Of a DNA stretch of 64,000 bases, positions 13,070 through 21,514 are shown in pieces. The stretch's first letter is position 1. Each line of letters begins with the position of its first letter. The position numbers were made by a program, and so were the translations under genes. This stretch comes from Prauserella salsuginis (lineage in GTDB: Bacteria > Actinomycetota > Actinomycetes > Mycobacteriales > Pseudonocardiaceae), in NCBI RefSeq assembly GCF_024648885.1, contig NZ_JANBBF010000010.1, positions 434,001 through 498,000 of the forward strand, in the 5' to 3' direction. The notes under the pieces were generated by a model. It was not told where the DNA came from and did not search any database. It saw nothing but the letters and a program-made list of their open reading frames with translations.

Positions 13070-14262
13070 GCGGGCTGCGGGGCGGTGCGGTCCGCGGTGC
13101 CGCGACGGGAAAGGGCCGCACCGGCGGCGGCGAACGCCAGCCCACCCGCACCCGCCGCGACGAAACCCATGCCCGGCGACGTGTGGTCCATGACGAACCC
13201 GACGACCGGACTGCCGAGCGCGAGCCCGATGCGGGTCGCCGAGTCCTGCACTCCCATCGCTTCGCCGCGCACCGCGGGCGGGGCCAGCTGGGAGACTCGT
13301 TCCGTCGTGGCCGCGAGAGTCGGCGCGCACACGAGGTTCGACGGCACCAGCACCAACGCCAGCAGCCACCACGGCTGCGTCGCGAGTGCCGCGGGGATCG
13401 TCAGCGCGGCCAGCGTGACCATCAGCGTCAGCTGGGAGGCCGAGCGTCGGGCGACCCCGTGCACGATCCCGCCCACCAGCGACGCCAGGCACATCACGGC
13501 GATCACGACGCCGGCCGCGCCTACCTCCCCGGATTCGCGGAGGGCCGCCAGCGCGGCCAGTTCGGCGCCGACGAGTACGAACAGCGCGCCCGTCGCGACG
13601 AGCAATGTCGCGACCAGGTGCCTGCCGAGCCACGATGTCAGCGGTGGACGGACCGCGGCGCGGGACCGTCCCGCTTCGTCCGGTGTCCGCACCGGCGGAT
13701 TCACGGCGTACAGCGCGCATCCGCACGTGCCGAAGAGCACGCCGATCGCGGTCAGCGCGGCCGTCGACGAGACCTGTGTGGTGACGAGGATTCCCAGCGC
13801 GGGGCCCGTCATGAACGTCAGCTCGACGAGCACCGAGTCGAGCGAGTAGGCGGTGCGGCGCTGTCCGGCGGGGACGAGCGCGGCGATCACCTGCCGCGCG
13901 ATCGGGCCCGCGGGGATGAGGAGCGCACCGGCGGGCAGCGCCGCGACGAGCAGCACCGCGTACGGCAGGTGGGGTGCGCTGATCCAGAATGTCGCCGACG
14001 TCGTGCCGCACACCGCGACGACGGGACGCAGTCCGTAACGGTCGATCATGCGGCCCAGCAGCGGGGCCGCGAGTGCCGTGCCCGCGGTGGTGGCCGTGCC
14101 GACGAGGCCGGCGGCGCCGTAGCCGTGGCCGAGTGTGCCGACGACGTGCAGCGTCAGCGTGACGCCCGTGGCGGTCATGGGGAGCCGGGCGAGTACGGCG
14201 ACGAGCGTCGACGTAGCCATGCGAGGAATGCGAAGAATGTGCAGGTAAGGCGTCAGCGGCAC
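13066..14262 (-). CDS. Major facilitator superfamily transporter
   Basis: About 398 residues with twelve predicted membrane helices. The start is taken as GTG 14262 ('VPLTPYLHILRIPRMATS') because the related transporter at 37148-38416 also begins with a short cytoplasmic stretch before 'ARLP'. ATG 14220 is the alternative, and the open frame runs to 14313. The 'LARLPMTATGVTLTLHVV' first helix and the 'GRMIDRYGLRP' loop-2 motif are typical MFS features. It is likely an effluxer of unknown substrate. It is divergent from the secreted protein gene at 14635 across a 372-bp gap. Confidence 0.85.
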   Translation of the reverse strand: MPLTPYLHILRIPRMATSTLVAVLARLPMTATGVTLTLHVVGTLGHGYGAAGLVGTATTAGTALAAPLLGRMIDRYGLRPVVAVCGTTSATFWISAPHLPYAVLLVAALPAGALLIPAGPIARQVIAALVPAGQRRTAYSLDSVLVELTFMTGPALGILVTTQVSSTAALTAIGVLFGTCGCALYAVNPPVRTPDEAGRSRAAVRPPLTSWLGRHLVATLLVATGALFVLVGAELAALAALRESGEVGAAGVVIAVMCLASLVGGIVHGVARRSASQLTLMVTLAALTIPAALATQPWWLLALVLVPSNLVCAPTLAATTERVSQLAPPAVRGEAMGVQDSATRIGLALGSPVVGFVMDHTSPGMGFVAAGAGGLAFAAAGAALSRRGTADRTAPQPA

Positions 14263-14634
14263 ATCCGCGACGTAACAGCATCCCGGTACGGTCGTGCAAC
14301 TTCTTTCGGGCACGTCACATGTGGGGTGCGGGTGACGCGCCGGAGGGTGAACCCGGAGGGCCGGACCGTGAAACGGCTACGTCGAGGGACGGCAGTGGGA
14401 GCTGTGGTGGACGCTGCGACCGCAGTGTGACGCCCGGATCGCTCGTCTCGGTACTTGTCGTACCGGCAACCGGGTGAAGGCCATAGCCCTGACGGCCCAG
14501 TGTGCGAGGGATCGCAGGCACTCGCAGTGACGCCATCACGCCACGGGATCAGGTGATTGCACGGTGTACACGGCGAGGCCGGTTGGTACGGCTGGACGTG
14601 TTCGTTGCTCTCCCACGCCAGGAGGTTGGCAGTC
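14263..14634. other. 372-bp intergenic region between divergent genes
   Basis: No convincing gene on either strand. It holds a perfect 6-bp inverted repeat CGGTAC-N5-GTACCG at 14449-14465, which could be an operator for either divergent gene. A GGAGG ribosome site at 14621-14625 serves the gene at 14635. No clear -35/-10 pair was found. Confidence 0.4.
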
Positions 14635-15183
14635 ATGAAGTCCGGATTCGCTCGCACGGTCGCCGCGGTGCTGTCAGGGGCCGCGCTCGCGGTCTCCACA
14701 TCGGGGATCGCGACGGCCGCGAGCATCAGCGACGACGGCAGCGGCTCGGTCACCACGCAGTCCTCCGCACATCGCCTGCTGGACCTGCGGGACCAGCTCA
14801 CCGACCGGGCCTACTCCGGTGACGTGCAGGGCACGAAGGCCACTCTCACCGATATCGACCCGGTGCTCGAGCGGCTCGCCGCGACACCGGCCCAACGGAA
14901 GGCGGCAAGCGACGCGAAGAAGGCGTTGACGCAGAACGAGAAGGTGCAGGACGTGCTCGCGGACCCGCAGGCGCAGCCGCGTGCGTACACGGCCGACGCC
15001 GAGATGAGGCAGTTGCCCGCGCTGCCGGACCCGCTGGCGGCGGTGAACGGTCTGTTGCAGTCGCTGCTCGCGACGGTGCAGGGGCTGCTGTCCGGGCTGC
15101 TCGGGCCGGTGCCGATGCCGGAGGTGCCCGAGGTTCCCGACGCACCGGATGCCCCTGAGGTGCCGGACGTCCCCGCCCCGTGA
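14635..15183 (+). CDS. Secreted protein of unknown function with Pro/Glu/Asp tail
   Basis: A 182-residue protein with a classical signal peptide (residues 1-29, 'VLSGAALAVSTSGIATAAS'). The start ATG follows GGAGG by 9 nt. The middle (residues 45-120) is helical and charged. Residues 130-155 are hydrophobic and amphipathic ('AVNGLLQSLLATVQGLLSGL'). The C-terminus is a repetitive 'VPEVPDAPDAPEVPDVP'-type acidic proline tail. I do not recognise a domain. The composition suggests a cell-wall-associated or surface protein found in this family of organisms. Confidence 0.75.
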   Translation: MKSGFARTVAAVLSGAALAVSTSGIATAASISDDGSGSVTTQSSAHRLLDLRDQLTDRAYSGDVQGTKATLTDIDPVLERLAATPAQRKAASDAKKALTQNEKVQDVLADPQAQPRAYTADAEMRQLPALPDPLAAVNGLLQSLLATVQGLLSGLLGPVPMPEVPEVPDAPDAPEVPDVPAP

Positions 15184-15191
15184 CCCACAGA

Positions 15192-15231
15192 CGTTGAATG
15201 CCCCCAAGGTCAGCCTTGGGGGCATTCAACG
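15192..15231. terminator. Palindromic bidirectional terminator, CCCCCAAGG family
   Basis: Perfect 18-bp stem (15192-15209 with 15214-15231) around TCAG, core CCCCCAAGG/CCTTGGGGG. It is 8 bp after the secreted-protein stop in a convergent gap, and the best-preserved member of the family in this window. Confidence 0.8.
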
Positions 15232-15347
15232 CGCGTCCTTGAGGGGTGGTGGCCGGGAACGGCCGCCCCTCCGCACCGTGACGGGCAGCCGTGTGGAGAG
15301 TTCCCACCCGGGGCGAGTTTGGTGGCTGACGAGAGGCGCCGGTCCTG

Positions 15348-16409
15348 CTACCGGGTGTATCCCGACAGGCCCATGCGGAGGGCCCCTGCGGCCTCGACGG
15401 TCGCCTCGCGGAACCGGGTGCCCACGCCGGTGAAGTTGGCGAACCCGTGGATCAGGTCCTCCTGCCTGCTGAGGCCGACGGGAACGCCCGCTTCGGCGAG
15501 CTTTGCGGCGTACGCCTCGCCTTCGTCTCGCAGCGGGTCGAACCCGGCCGTGGCGATGTAGGCGGGCGGCAGGCCCGTGTGGTCGTCGGCCAGCAGTGGT
15601 GACAGCAACGGGTCGGCGCGGTCGACGCCTGCGGGTGCGTACTGGTCGAGGAACCACGTCATGTGCTCGTCGGTGAGGAAGAACCCGTTGCCGAACAGTT
15701 CTCGCGAGCGGCGCGTGGTCGTCGAGTCCACCGCCGGGTAGAGCAGCAGCTGGAACGCGGGTGCCGGGCCGCCGCGCCGGGTGGCGGCCAGCGCGGTCAC
15801 CGCTGCGAGGTTGCCGCCCGCGCTGTCCCCGCCGACGGCGATGCGGTCGGCGTCGGCTCCCAGGTCGGCGGCCTTCGCGTGCGCGTAGTCGAAGGCCGTG
15901 AGCGCGTCCTGCTGCGCCGCGGGGAACGGATGCTCGGGTGCGAGGCGGTACTCGATCGACAGCACCCGCACGCCGGCCTGCTTGGCGAGCAGCCTCGCCG
16001 TGTTGTCGTGACTGTCGCGGGTGCCGATGACGAAGCCGCCGCCGTGGTAGAAGACCAGCAGCGGCGAGCCGTCGGCCAGGCCCTGCGGGGTGTACAGCCG
16101 GGCCGCGATGTCGCCGTGGTCGGCGGGAATCAACAGTTCGCGGGTCGCGACCGGCTGGATCGGCGTACCGCTCACCAGGTGGCGCGCAGCGTCCAGCGCC
16201 GCGCGCGAACTGCCGACGTCGAAGTTCGAATCCACCAGTGACGTCCCGGACAGCTGTTGCATCCGCAGCAGCAACTGCGCGTCCAGTGCGAGCTCCTGGC
16301 CGTCCCGCTGCACCGGTTTGCCCGCGATCAGCCGCCGCAACGGCGAGGGCAGTGCGTAGATCGTTTTCATGGCGGCGGCCTGGGCCCGGATCTGAGGTGG
16401 AATCGCCAT
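15348..16409 (-). CDS. Alpha/beta hydrolase, hormone-sensitive-lipase family esterase
   Basis: A 353-residue esterase/lipase. The oxyanion-hole HGGGF motif is at about residue 140, the nucleophile elbow GDSAGG at about residue 213, the acid in 'DPLRDEGEAYA' (about residue 303), and the histidine near 'HGFANF' (about residue 333). ATG 16409 is preceded by GGAAGG. It lacks an obvious signal peptide, so it is probably cytoplasmic. It hydrolyses short-chain esters by family analogy; the natural substrate is unknown. It shares a 236-bp divergent upstream region with the FMN reductase gene. Confidence 0.9.
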   Translation of the reverse strand: MAIPPQIRAQAAAMKTIYALPSPLRRLIAGKPVQRDGQELALDAQLLLRMQQLSGTSLVDSNFDVGSSRAALDAARHLVSGTPIQPVATRELLIPADHGDIAARLYTPQGLADGSPLLVFYHGGGFVIGTRDSHDNTARLLAKQAGVRVLSIEYRLAPEHPFPAAQQDALTAFDYAHAKAADLGADADRIAVGGDSAGGNLAAVTALAATRRGGPAPAFQLLLYPAVDSTTTRRSRELFGNGFFLTDEHMTWFLDQYAPAGVDRADPLLSPLLADDHTGLPPAYIATAGFDPLRDEGEAYAAKLAEAGVPVGLSRQEDLIHGFANFTGVGTRFREATVEAAGALRMGLSGYTR

Positions 16410-16632
16410 CGGTGGTGCCTTCCCGTCGACTCTGACTGCGACTCGAGGTTACTCCCGAGTAGGCGAGGCGGCCAGTCCTCGGCACCCGTGTTCCGCTCCC
16501 GTGACCGCATTCCGTACCTGCGATGATGTCGTCGCGAGGACCTCCGGCCGGGGTCGCGCCGTCACATGCGTCGAGATGTGACGGATATCGTCTCGATGCC
16601 GCCGTAGTGGACCTCGACCATGGTCGAGCGCT

Positions 16633-16638
16633 TAGCCT
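16633..16638 (+). promoter_or_regulatory. -10 hexamer for a leaderless FMN reductase transcript
   Basis: TAGCCT ending 7 nt before the GTG at 16646. No ribosome site precedes the start, which fits a leaderless message. It is identical in sequence and spacing to the leuA leader promoter. Confidence 0.5.
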
Positions 16639-16645
16639 CGAAGCT

Positions 16646-17275
16646 GTGACTTCTACAGGCGCGACTTCTACAGGCGCGACTTCTACAGGCGCGACTTCTA
16701 CGGGCGCGACTTCTGCAAGTGCGGTCAAGGTGCTCGGTATCGGCGGCTCGCTGCGGGACGGTTCACAGACCGAACGGGCGCTGCGGGTCGCACTCGCCGG
16801 TGCGGCCGACGCGGGTGCCGAAACGTCCGCCATCTGCGGTCAGGCCCTGGACCTGCCGTTCTACGACGCGGTATCGGTCGAGCGCACGCCACGCGCGAGC
16901 GAACTCGTCGAGGCCGTTCGCGAAGCCGACGGGCTCATCGTCGTCTCGCCCGGGTATCACGGCGCACTGTCCGGTCTGATCAAGAACGCGCTCGACTACC
17001 TCGAGGACCTGCGCGCCGACCGGCGTCCCTACCTCGACGGCCGCGCCGTGGGCGTGGTCGGTGTCGCCTACGGCTGGCAGGCTGCCGTCACCACGCTCGA
17101 CCAGTTGCGCACCATCACGCACGCCCTCCGCGGCTGGCCCACACCACTCGGTGGCGCGGTCAACACCGGTGAGGTCAAGTTCGACGCCCAGGGCGGTGTG
17201 TCGGAGGAGAAGGTCGAGCACACGCTGCGGCTCATCGGAAGCCAGGTCACGGAGTTCGCCCAGCGCCGGGCATGA
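16646..17275 (+). CDS. NADPH-dependent FMN reductase family protein
   Basis: A 209-residue flavodoxin-like reductase. The start is taken as GTG 16646, directly before five tandem 15-bp repeats that encode TSTGA four times and then TSASA, so the protein carries a repetitive N-terminal tail of about 26 residues before the conserved 'VKVLGIGGSLRDGSQTERAL' (FMN phosphate loop). The 'SPGYHGALSGLIKNALDYL' motif is the second family hallmark. Members supply reduced flavin to monooxygenases or reduce quinones. Copy-number change in the repeat would only lengthen or shorten the tail by five residues. Confidence 0.87.
   Translation: MTSTGATSTGATSTGATSTGATSASAVKVLGIGGSLRDGSQTERALRVALAGAADAGAETSAICGQALDLPFYDAVSVERTPRASELVEAVREADGLIVVSPGYHGALSGLIKNALDYLEDLRADRRPYLDGRAVGVVGVAYGWQAAVTTLDQLRTITHALRGWPTPLGGAVNTGEVKFDAQGGVSEEKVEHTLRLIGSQVTEFAQRRA
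16649..16723 (+). repeat. In-frame 15-bp tandem repeat in the FMN reductase N-terminus
   Basis: Five copies of ACTTCTACAGGCGCG: three identical, one with a single change, one diverged. It starts immediately after the GTG and encodes (TSTGA)4-TSASA. The low GC of the repeat contrasts with its surroundings. Confidence 0.9.
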
Positions 17276-17412
17276 CGGCGGCCGGGTTTGGGGCCCCGGC
17301 AACGCGGTAATCCCCGAGTCGCGTCGGCCCGGCGCGCGTCGCATGCTGCCCGCGGCACGCGGCGTTCCGAGTACTCGAGCGCTTGCAGGGGAGCGCACCG
17401 CAGGAGGAACCG

Positions 17413-17889
17413 ATGGCCAAGTCGCCGATCAGCAGCCCACTCAAGGACAGCGACAAGAAGATCACCGCGAACGTGCTGCAGAGCACGCTGGTCGACCTCA
17501 TCGATCTGTCACTGATCGCGAAGCAGGCCCACTGGAACGTGGTCGGCACGAACTTCCGCAGCGTCCACCTGCAGCTCGACGAGCTGGTGTCGACGGCGCG
17601 CACCTACACCGACTCGGTGGCCGAGCGTGCCAACGCCATCGGTGTCTCGCCGAACGGCAAGGCATCGACGGTCACCGAGAGTTCCGGCCTGTCCGACTAC
17701 CCCGACAACTGGCAGGACACGCAGGCCACCGTCGACGCGATCGTCGAGGTCCTCTCCGAGCTGATCGAACGCCTGCGCAAGAGCATCGACGAGACCGACA
17801 AGGCCGACCTCGTCACTCAGGACCTGCTCATCGAGATCGCGGCCGAGCTCGAGAAGCATCACTGGATGTGGCAGGCCCAGCAGCAGTAA
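17413..17889 (+). CDS. dps: Dps-family DNA-binding ferritin-like protein
   Basis: A 158-residue Dps protein with ATG after an AGGAGG site. The intersubunit ferroxidase residues are visible in 'LIAKQAHWNVVGTNFRSVHL' (about residues 36-55, His and Asp/Glu ligands) and 'DELVSTARTYTDSVAERANA'. Dps dodecamers oxidise and store iron and protect DNA from peroxide in stationary phase. A short basic N-terminus (residues 1-15, several Lys) could bind DNA. It lies 137 bp after the FMN reductase and ends before a bidirectional terminator. Confidence 0.93.
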   Translation: MAKSPISSPLKDSDKKITANVLQSTLVDLIDLSLIAKQAHWNVVGTNFRSVHLQLDELVSTARTYTDSVAERANAIGVSPNGKASTVTESSGLSDYPDNWQDTQATVDAIVEVLSELIERLRKSIDETDKADLVTQDLLIEIAAELEKHHWMWQAQQQ

Positions 17890-17974
17890 TCGCACCGGCG
17901 TGTGAAGCCCCAGGGGGCGGTTCTCCCACGGGACGGACACGGATGGTGAGATCACGGGGAGACGCAAGATCAAG

Positions 17975-18016
17975 GGCGGTGAACGCCCCAAGGTGCCGTT
18001 GGGGGCGTTCACCGCC
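17975..18016. terminator. Palindromic bidirectional terminator, CCCCAAGG family
   Basis: Inverted repeat GGCGGTGAACGCCCC...GGGGCGTTCACCGCC around an AAGGTGCCGTT centre, in the convergent gap between dps and the S9 peptidase. Same core as the palindromes near 3.3, 8.2 and 15.2 kb. Confidence 0.75.
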
Positions 18017-18073
18017 GGCCCGGCCACCGCCCGTCGACGACATGCCGACGCGTGGCCGGGTTGAACGCGCGGG

Positions 18074-19939
18074 TCAGGCGAGGCCGACGGCCTGCATCGC
18101 GAAGTGCACCTCGGTGGCCGTCTGGGTGATCGTCTCGGAGATCACCAGCGAGCCGTGCCCTGCGTCGTAGCGGTAGAACGCGTGCGGCACGCCGCGCTCG
18201 GCGAGCCCGTCGAGGTAGTTCTCGATCTGCCGGATCGGGCACCGCGGGTCGTTGTCACCCGCGAGGACGAGCACCGGGACGTCGACGTCGTCGAGATACG
18301 TCAGCGGCGAGCACTCGCGGTAGACGTCGGGGACGTCCTCGGGCGCACCGCCGAACAGGGCACGGTCGAACGAGCGCAGCTGTTCCATCTCGTCCTCGTA
18401 GGCGGCCACGTAGTCGGCGACGGGAACGCCGGCGACACCTGCCGTCCACCGGCCCGGCTGGGTGCCGAGCGCCAGCAGCGTCAGGTACCCGCCCCACGAA
18501 GCGCCGCTGACGACGCACCGCTGCGGATCGGTCAGCCCGCTGCTGACGGCCCAGTCGTGCACCGCTGCAACGTCCTCGAGCTCGGTCAGTCCGGGCCTTC
18601 CCTCGATGGCGTCGCGCCACGCCGAGCCGTACCCCGTCGACCCGCGGTAGTTCACCTCGACGACCGCGAACCCGGCATCCAGCCACACGGCGCGGTAGGC
18701 CGAGAAGCGGTCCTCGTCGGCCGCGTGCGGACCGCCGTGCAGCAGGAAGACGGTCGGCTGCGGACCGGCGGCGCCTGCCGGCTTCGCGACGAGCGCGTGG
18801 ATGCGCCCACCGGGGCCGTCGACGAACGCGTCCTCGACGGGCTGCGACCCCGGCGCCGGATCGCCGGGCGGGGTCATCAGCACCTCGTCGGTGCCGTCGG
18901 CGCGGCGCACCCGCACCACGGGCGGCCGGGCGGCGTTCGACCACGAGTACTCGACGTTGCCGTCAGGGCGCACGCCGCCACCGCCGATCCGGCCCGGCGG
19001 CGTGTCCAGCGCGGCCAGTGCGCCGGTCTTCAGGTCGTAGTGGTGCAGCGAGCTGCGGCCCTCGTGGAAGTGGACGATCAGCAGCGCGTCGGCGTCCGGG
19101 TACCAGGTGCCCGCTACCTCGCCGGGCAGGTCGAGGCTGATCTCCTGTTCGGTGTCGGCCTCGACGTCCCAGATGAGCAGCTCTTCCCGGCCGCGGCGTT
19201 CGTGCAGGAGCAGCAGCCGTGGGTCGCCTTCGACGGGAGAGAACTCGAGCGCATCGAGGCCCTTGCCCTCGCCGTCCCACTTGTCGGCGACGGTCTCGAA
19301 CCCGTCGGTGGCGAGCACGCGGACGGCAGGGTGGCGGGAGTCGCCGTGCTCGGAGTGGGCGATCGCCAGCAGCCGTTCGTCCCGGGACAGCGCGGCGATG
19401 CCCGCGTCCTCGGACCGGGAGTAGAAGCGCGTCGTCTCCCCGCCCGCGTGGGCGTACAGCGCACTGCCGTCGTCGGTGGACACGCCGACCGCGACGAGCC
19501 GGTGGCCGATCTCGAGGCCCGCCGGGTAGCCGTCGGGCACGTCGACGACGGCCTTGGCTGCGCCGGGCTGCTGGGATGTGTCGCCGCTCGCGTCGAAGGG
19601 CTGGCGGACCCACGAGCCGAACTCGTCGCCGTCGGTGTCGTCGAACCACCAGATCGATTCCCCGTCGGGCGACAGCGTCGCGTGGAGCGTCCCGTTAGGA
19701 CGATCGGTCACCCGGCAGCGTTCGCCCGTGGCGCGGTTCCACGCGTAGACCTCCCACACGCCGCTGGCGTTGGACACGTAGATGCTGGCGTCGGGTGCGT
19801 CGAGCGCCCAGTCCGGCACCGATACGCGCGGCGCCAGGAACCGGGACCGCCAGCGCTGCTCGGCCGCCTCGTCGGAGAAGAGCCGTTCGGGGACGTGCGG
19901 GGCTGGGTACTGCGTTGTGCCTGGCTGCTGTGTCGTCAC
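18074..19939 (-). CDS. S9-family prolyl oligopeptidase-like peptidase
   Basis: A 621-residue serine peptidase. The start is taken as GTG 19939 ('VTTQQPGTTQYPAPHVPERL'); the open frame continues upstream without coding character. Residues 30-350 form a beta-propeller gate with repeated 'SPDGESIWWFDD'-like blades. Residues 370-620 are the alpha/beta-hydrolase domain with Ser in GASWGG (about residue 470), Asp in 'LAGDNDPRCPI' and His in 'DAGHGSLV'. It probably cleaves short peptides in the cytoplasm, since no signal peptide is seen. It is divergent from the channel gene. Confidence 0.9.
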   Translation of the reverse strand: MTTQQPGTTQYPAPHVPERLFSDEAAEQRWRSRFLAPRVSVPDWALDAPDASIYVSNASGVWEVYAWNRATGERCRVTDRPNGTLHATLSPDGESIWWFDDTDGDEFGSWVRQPFDASGDTSQQPGAAKAVVDVPDGYPAGLEIGHRLVAVGVSTDDGSALYAHAGGETTRFYSRSEDAGIAALSRDERLLAIAHSEHGDSRHPAVRVLATDGFETVADKWDGEGKGLDALEFSPVEGDPRLLLLHERRGREELLIWDVEADTEQEISLDLPGEVAGTWYPDADALLIVHFHEGRSSLHHYDLKTGALAALDTPPGRIGGGGVRPDGNVEYSWSNAARPPVVRVRRADGTDEVLMTPPGDPAPGSQPVEDAFVDGPGGRIHALVAKPAGAAGPQPTVFLLHGGPHAADEDRFSAYRAVWLDAGFAVVEVNYRGSTGYGSAWRDAIEGRPGLTELEDVAAVHDWAVSSGLTDPQRCVVSGASWGGYLTLLALGTQPGRWTAGVAGVPVADYVAAYEDEMEQLRSFDRALFGGAPEDVPDVYRECSPLTYLDDVDVPVLVLAGDNDPRCPIRQIENYLDGLAERGVPHAFYRYDAGHGSLVISETITQTATEVHFAMQAVGLA

Positions 19940-20093
19940 GGCTGTCGATACTGCCAGGTCCGGGTTGTGATGCCGCCGCGCGCCGTGCCCGGTGGCGGTC
20001 CCGAGGGCGGCTCCGCCGCGTGAGGTCCGTGTGAGGCCCGTCACCTGTGAGGTTGCGGGGTTGTGCGTATCCACCGAGGGGGTGGCCGTCATC

Positions 20094-20915
20094 ATGGGCG
20101 CGATGTCTGCTGAACCCGTGCGCACCGACAACGGCGCCGACGACGAACCCGACGAGACACGGCTGCAGCGCTGGGAGCAGCGCACCGAGTGGCCGATGAT
20201 CGCGCTGTCCGTACTGTTCTTCGCCGGGTACGCCTGGATCGTGCTGCAGCCCGGCATGGACCGCGGCACGCGCTCGACGTTGGACGTCGGCATGTGGCTG
20301 GTGTGGGCGGCGTTCGCCGCCGACTACCTCATCCGGCTCGCGCTGAGCCGTCGGCGCGGCAGATTCGTGCTGCGGAACCTGTTCGACCTCGTGACCATCG
20401 TGGTTCCGATACTGCGCCAGCTGCGCGTGCTGCGCCTGGTCATGGTGCTGGTGCTGATCAACCGGCGTCTCCAGGCCCGCGTGCGCGGTCAGGTCGTGGC
20501 CTACGTGTCGGGTGCGACGGTGCTGGTCGGCGTGTCCGCCGCGCTGGCCGTCCTCGAGGTCGAACGCGATCAGCCGGACGCCATGATCACGACCTTCGCC
20601 GACGCCCTGTGGTGGACGATGACCACCATCACGACCGTCGGTTACGGCGACTACTCGCCGGTGTCGAGCGAGGGCAAGCTCATCGCCACCGGGTTGATGC
20701 TCGCCGGCATCGCACTGCTCGGTGTGGTCACGGGTTCGATCGCGTCGTGGTTCGTCGAGAAGTTCGGCGGTATGGAGGAGTCGGAGAAGGAGTCCAGGCA
20801 GGCCGACGCCGTCCGCGCGGAGGAGCTGCGCGGCGAGGTCGCCGACCTCAAGGCGGAGATCACCGCCCTGCGCGAACAACTCGTGGGATCCCGCACCGAC
20901 GATTCCCGGGTGTAG
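20094..20915 (+). CDS. Voltage-gated-type potassium channel subunit
   Basis: A 273-residue Kv-like channel. Start candidates are ATG 20094 and ATG 20103. Helices S1-S2 (about residues 33-80) are followed by an Arg-rich S4-like stretch (residues 95-125, 'LRQLRVLRLVMVLVLINRRL'), then the pore with the K+ selectivity filter TTVGYGD at about residue 180 and the last helix. The C-terminal 45 residues are a coiled coil ('EELRGEVADLKAEITALREQ') likely to hold the tetramer together. It is divergent from the S9 peptidase. Confidence 0.9.
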   Translation: MGAMSAEPVRTDNGADDEPDETRLQRWEQRTEWPMIALSVLFFAGYAWIVLQPGMDRGTRSTLDVGMWLVWAAFAADYLIRLALSRRRGRFVLRNLFDLVTIVVPILRQLRVLRLVMVLVLINRRLQARVRGQVVAYVSGATVLVGVSAALAVLEVERDQPDAMITTFADALWWTMTTITTVGYGDYSPVSSEGKLIATGLMLAGIALLGVVTGSIASWFVEKFGGMEESEKESRQADAVRAEELRGEVADLKAEITALREQLVGSRTDDSRV

Positions 20916-21297
20916 CGAGGACCCGCCGGGATAGTGGTCAGGGGTTAGGGGCTAAGGGCTCGGCGCTCGAGGGCTGTGGGACCTCGCGGGTCCTGTCGGG
21001 CCTTGCGGGCGGCGGCGGTCTTCGGTGCTTCGGTGGTTGCCGGATCCCGCCCGGGGCCGACCGGCGTGCGTCCCGCCTCTCGGTAGCTGGGCTGCCGGGC
21101 TTTGATGCCGTGCGTCGCCATCGCTGTGCTACTGCCACGCCGTCGCCGTCGCCGTCGCCGTCGCCGCGCTGCTGCCACGCCGCGCTACTGCCACGCCGTC
21201 GCAGCTGCCGCGCCGGCTCCTGTGCGGGGCTTGTTGCGGCCGTGCGCCCTGGCTGCGCCGTCTGCTCTCGTCCATCCGGATTGTCCGCTGTGTGGGC
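20916..21297. other. Intergenic region with simple repeats, no gene seen
   Basis: About 380 bp without a credible gene. It contains a GCCGTC hexanucleotide run at 21139-21165 (four and a half copies) and two copies of ACTGCCACGCCGTCGC (from 21131 and from about 21191). Open frames here are Arg- or Pro-rich artefacts. Confidence 0.55.
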
Positions 21298-21326
21298 TTG
21301 CGGTTGTGGATCACCGCTCCTATGCT
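21298..21326 (+). promoter_or_regulatory. Sigma70-type promoter for the secreted-protein pair
   Basis: TTGCGG (21298-21303), 17-bp spacer, TATGCT (21321-21326). It is followed at once by LacI-type operators covering the expected transcription start, and lies about 190 bp upstream of the gene at 21515. Confidence 0.6.
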
Positions 21327-21330
21327 TCCG

Positions 21331-21355
21331 GGAAGCGCTTTCCGAAAGCGCTTAC
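21331..21355 (+). promoter_or_regulatory. Double LacI/GalR-family operator
   Basis: GGAAGCGCTTTCC (21331-21343) directly abuts GAAAGCGCTTAC (21344-21355). Both carry the AAGCGCTT core recognised by LacI/GalR-family repressors of sugar genes. The position 5 bp after the -10 box is right for repression by blocking initiation. No LacI gene is in the window, so the regulator is encoded elsewhere. Confidence 0.65.
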
Positions 21356-21514
21356 AAGACGAGCCGTACGGCGAGCCAACGGAGGTGATCGCTGAGTTCT
21401 TCGCGCATGGCGCCGGCTCGTCGACACGACCGCTCGTCGAGGTGGCGGTGCCGCATGAGTTGCCAAATCGCATCAGCGGCGGCCGTGGACGCGGCCGGCC
21501 GAGCGGGGAGGATC

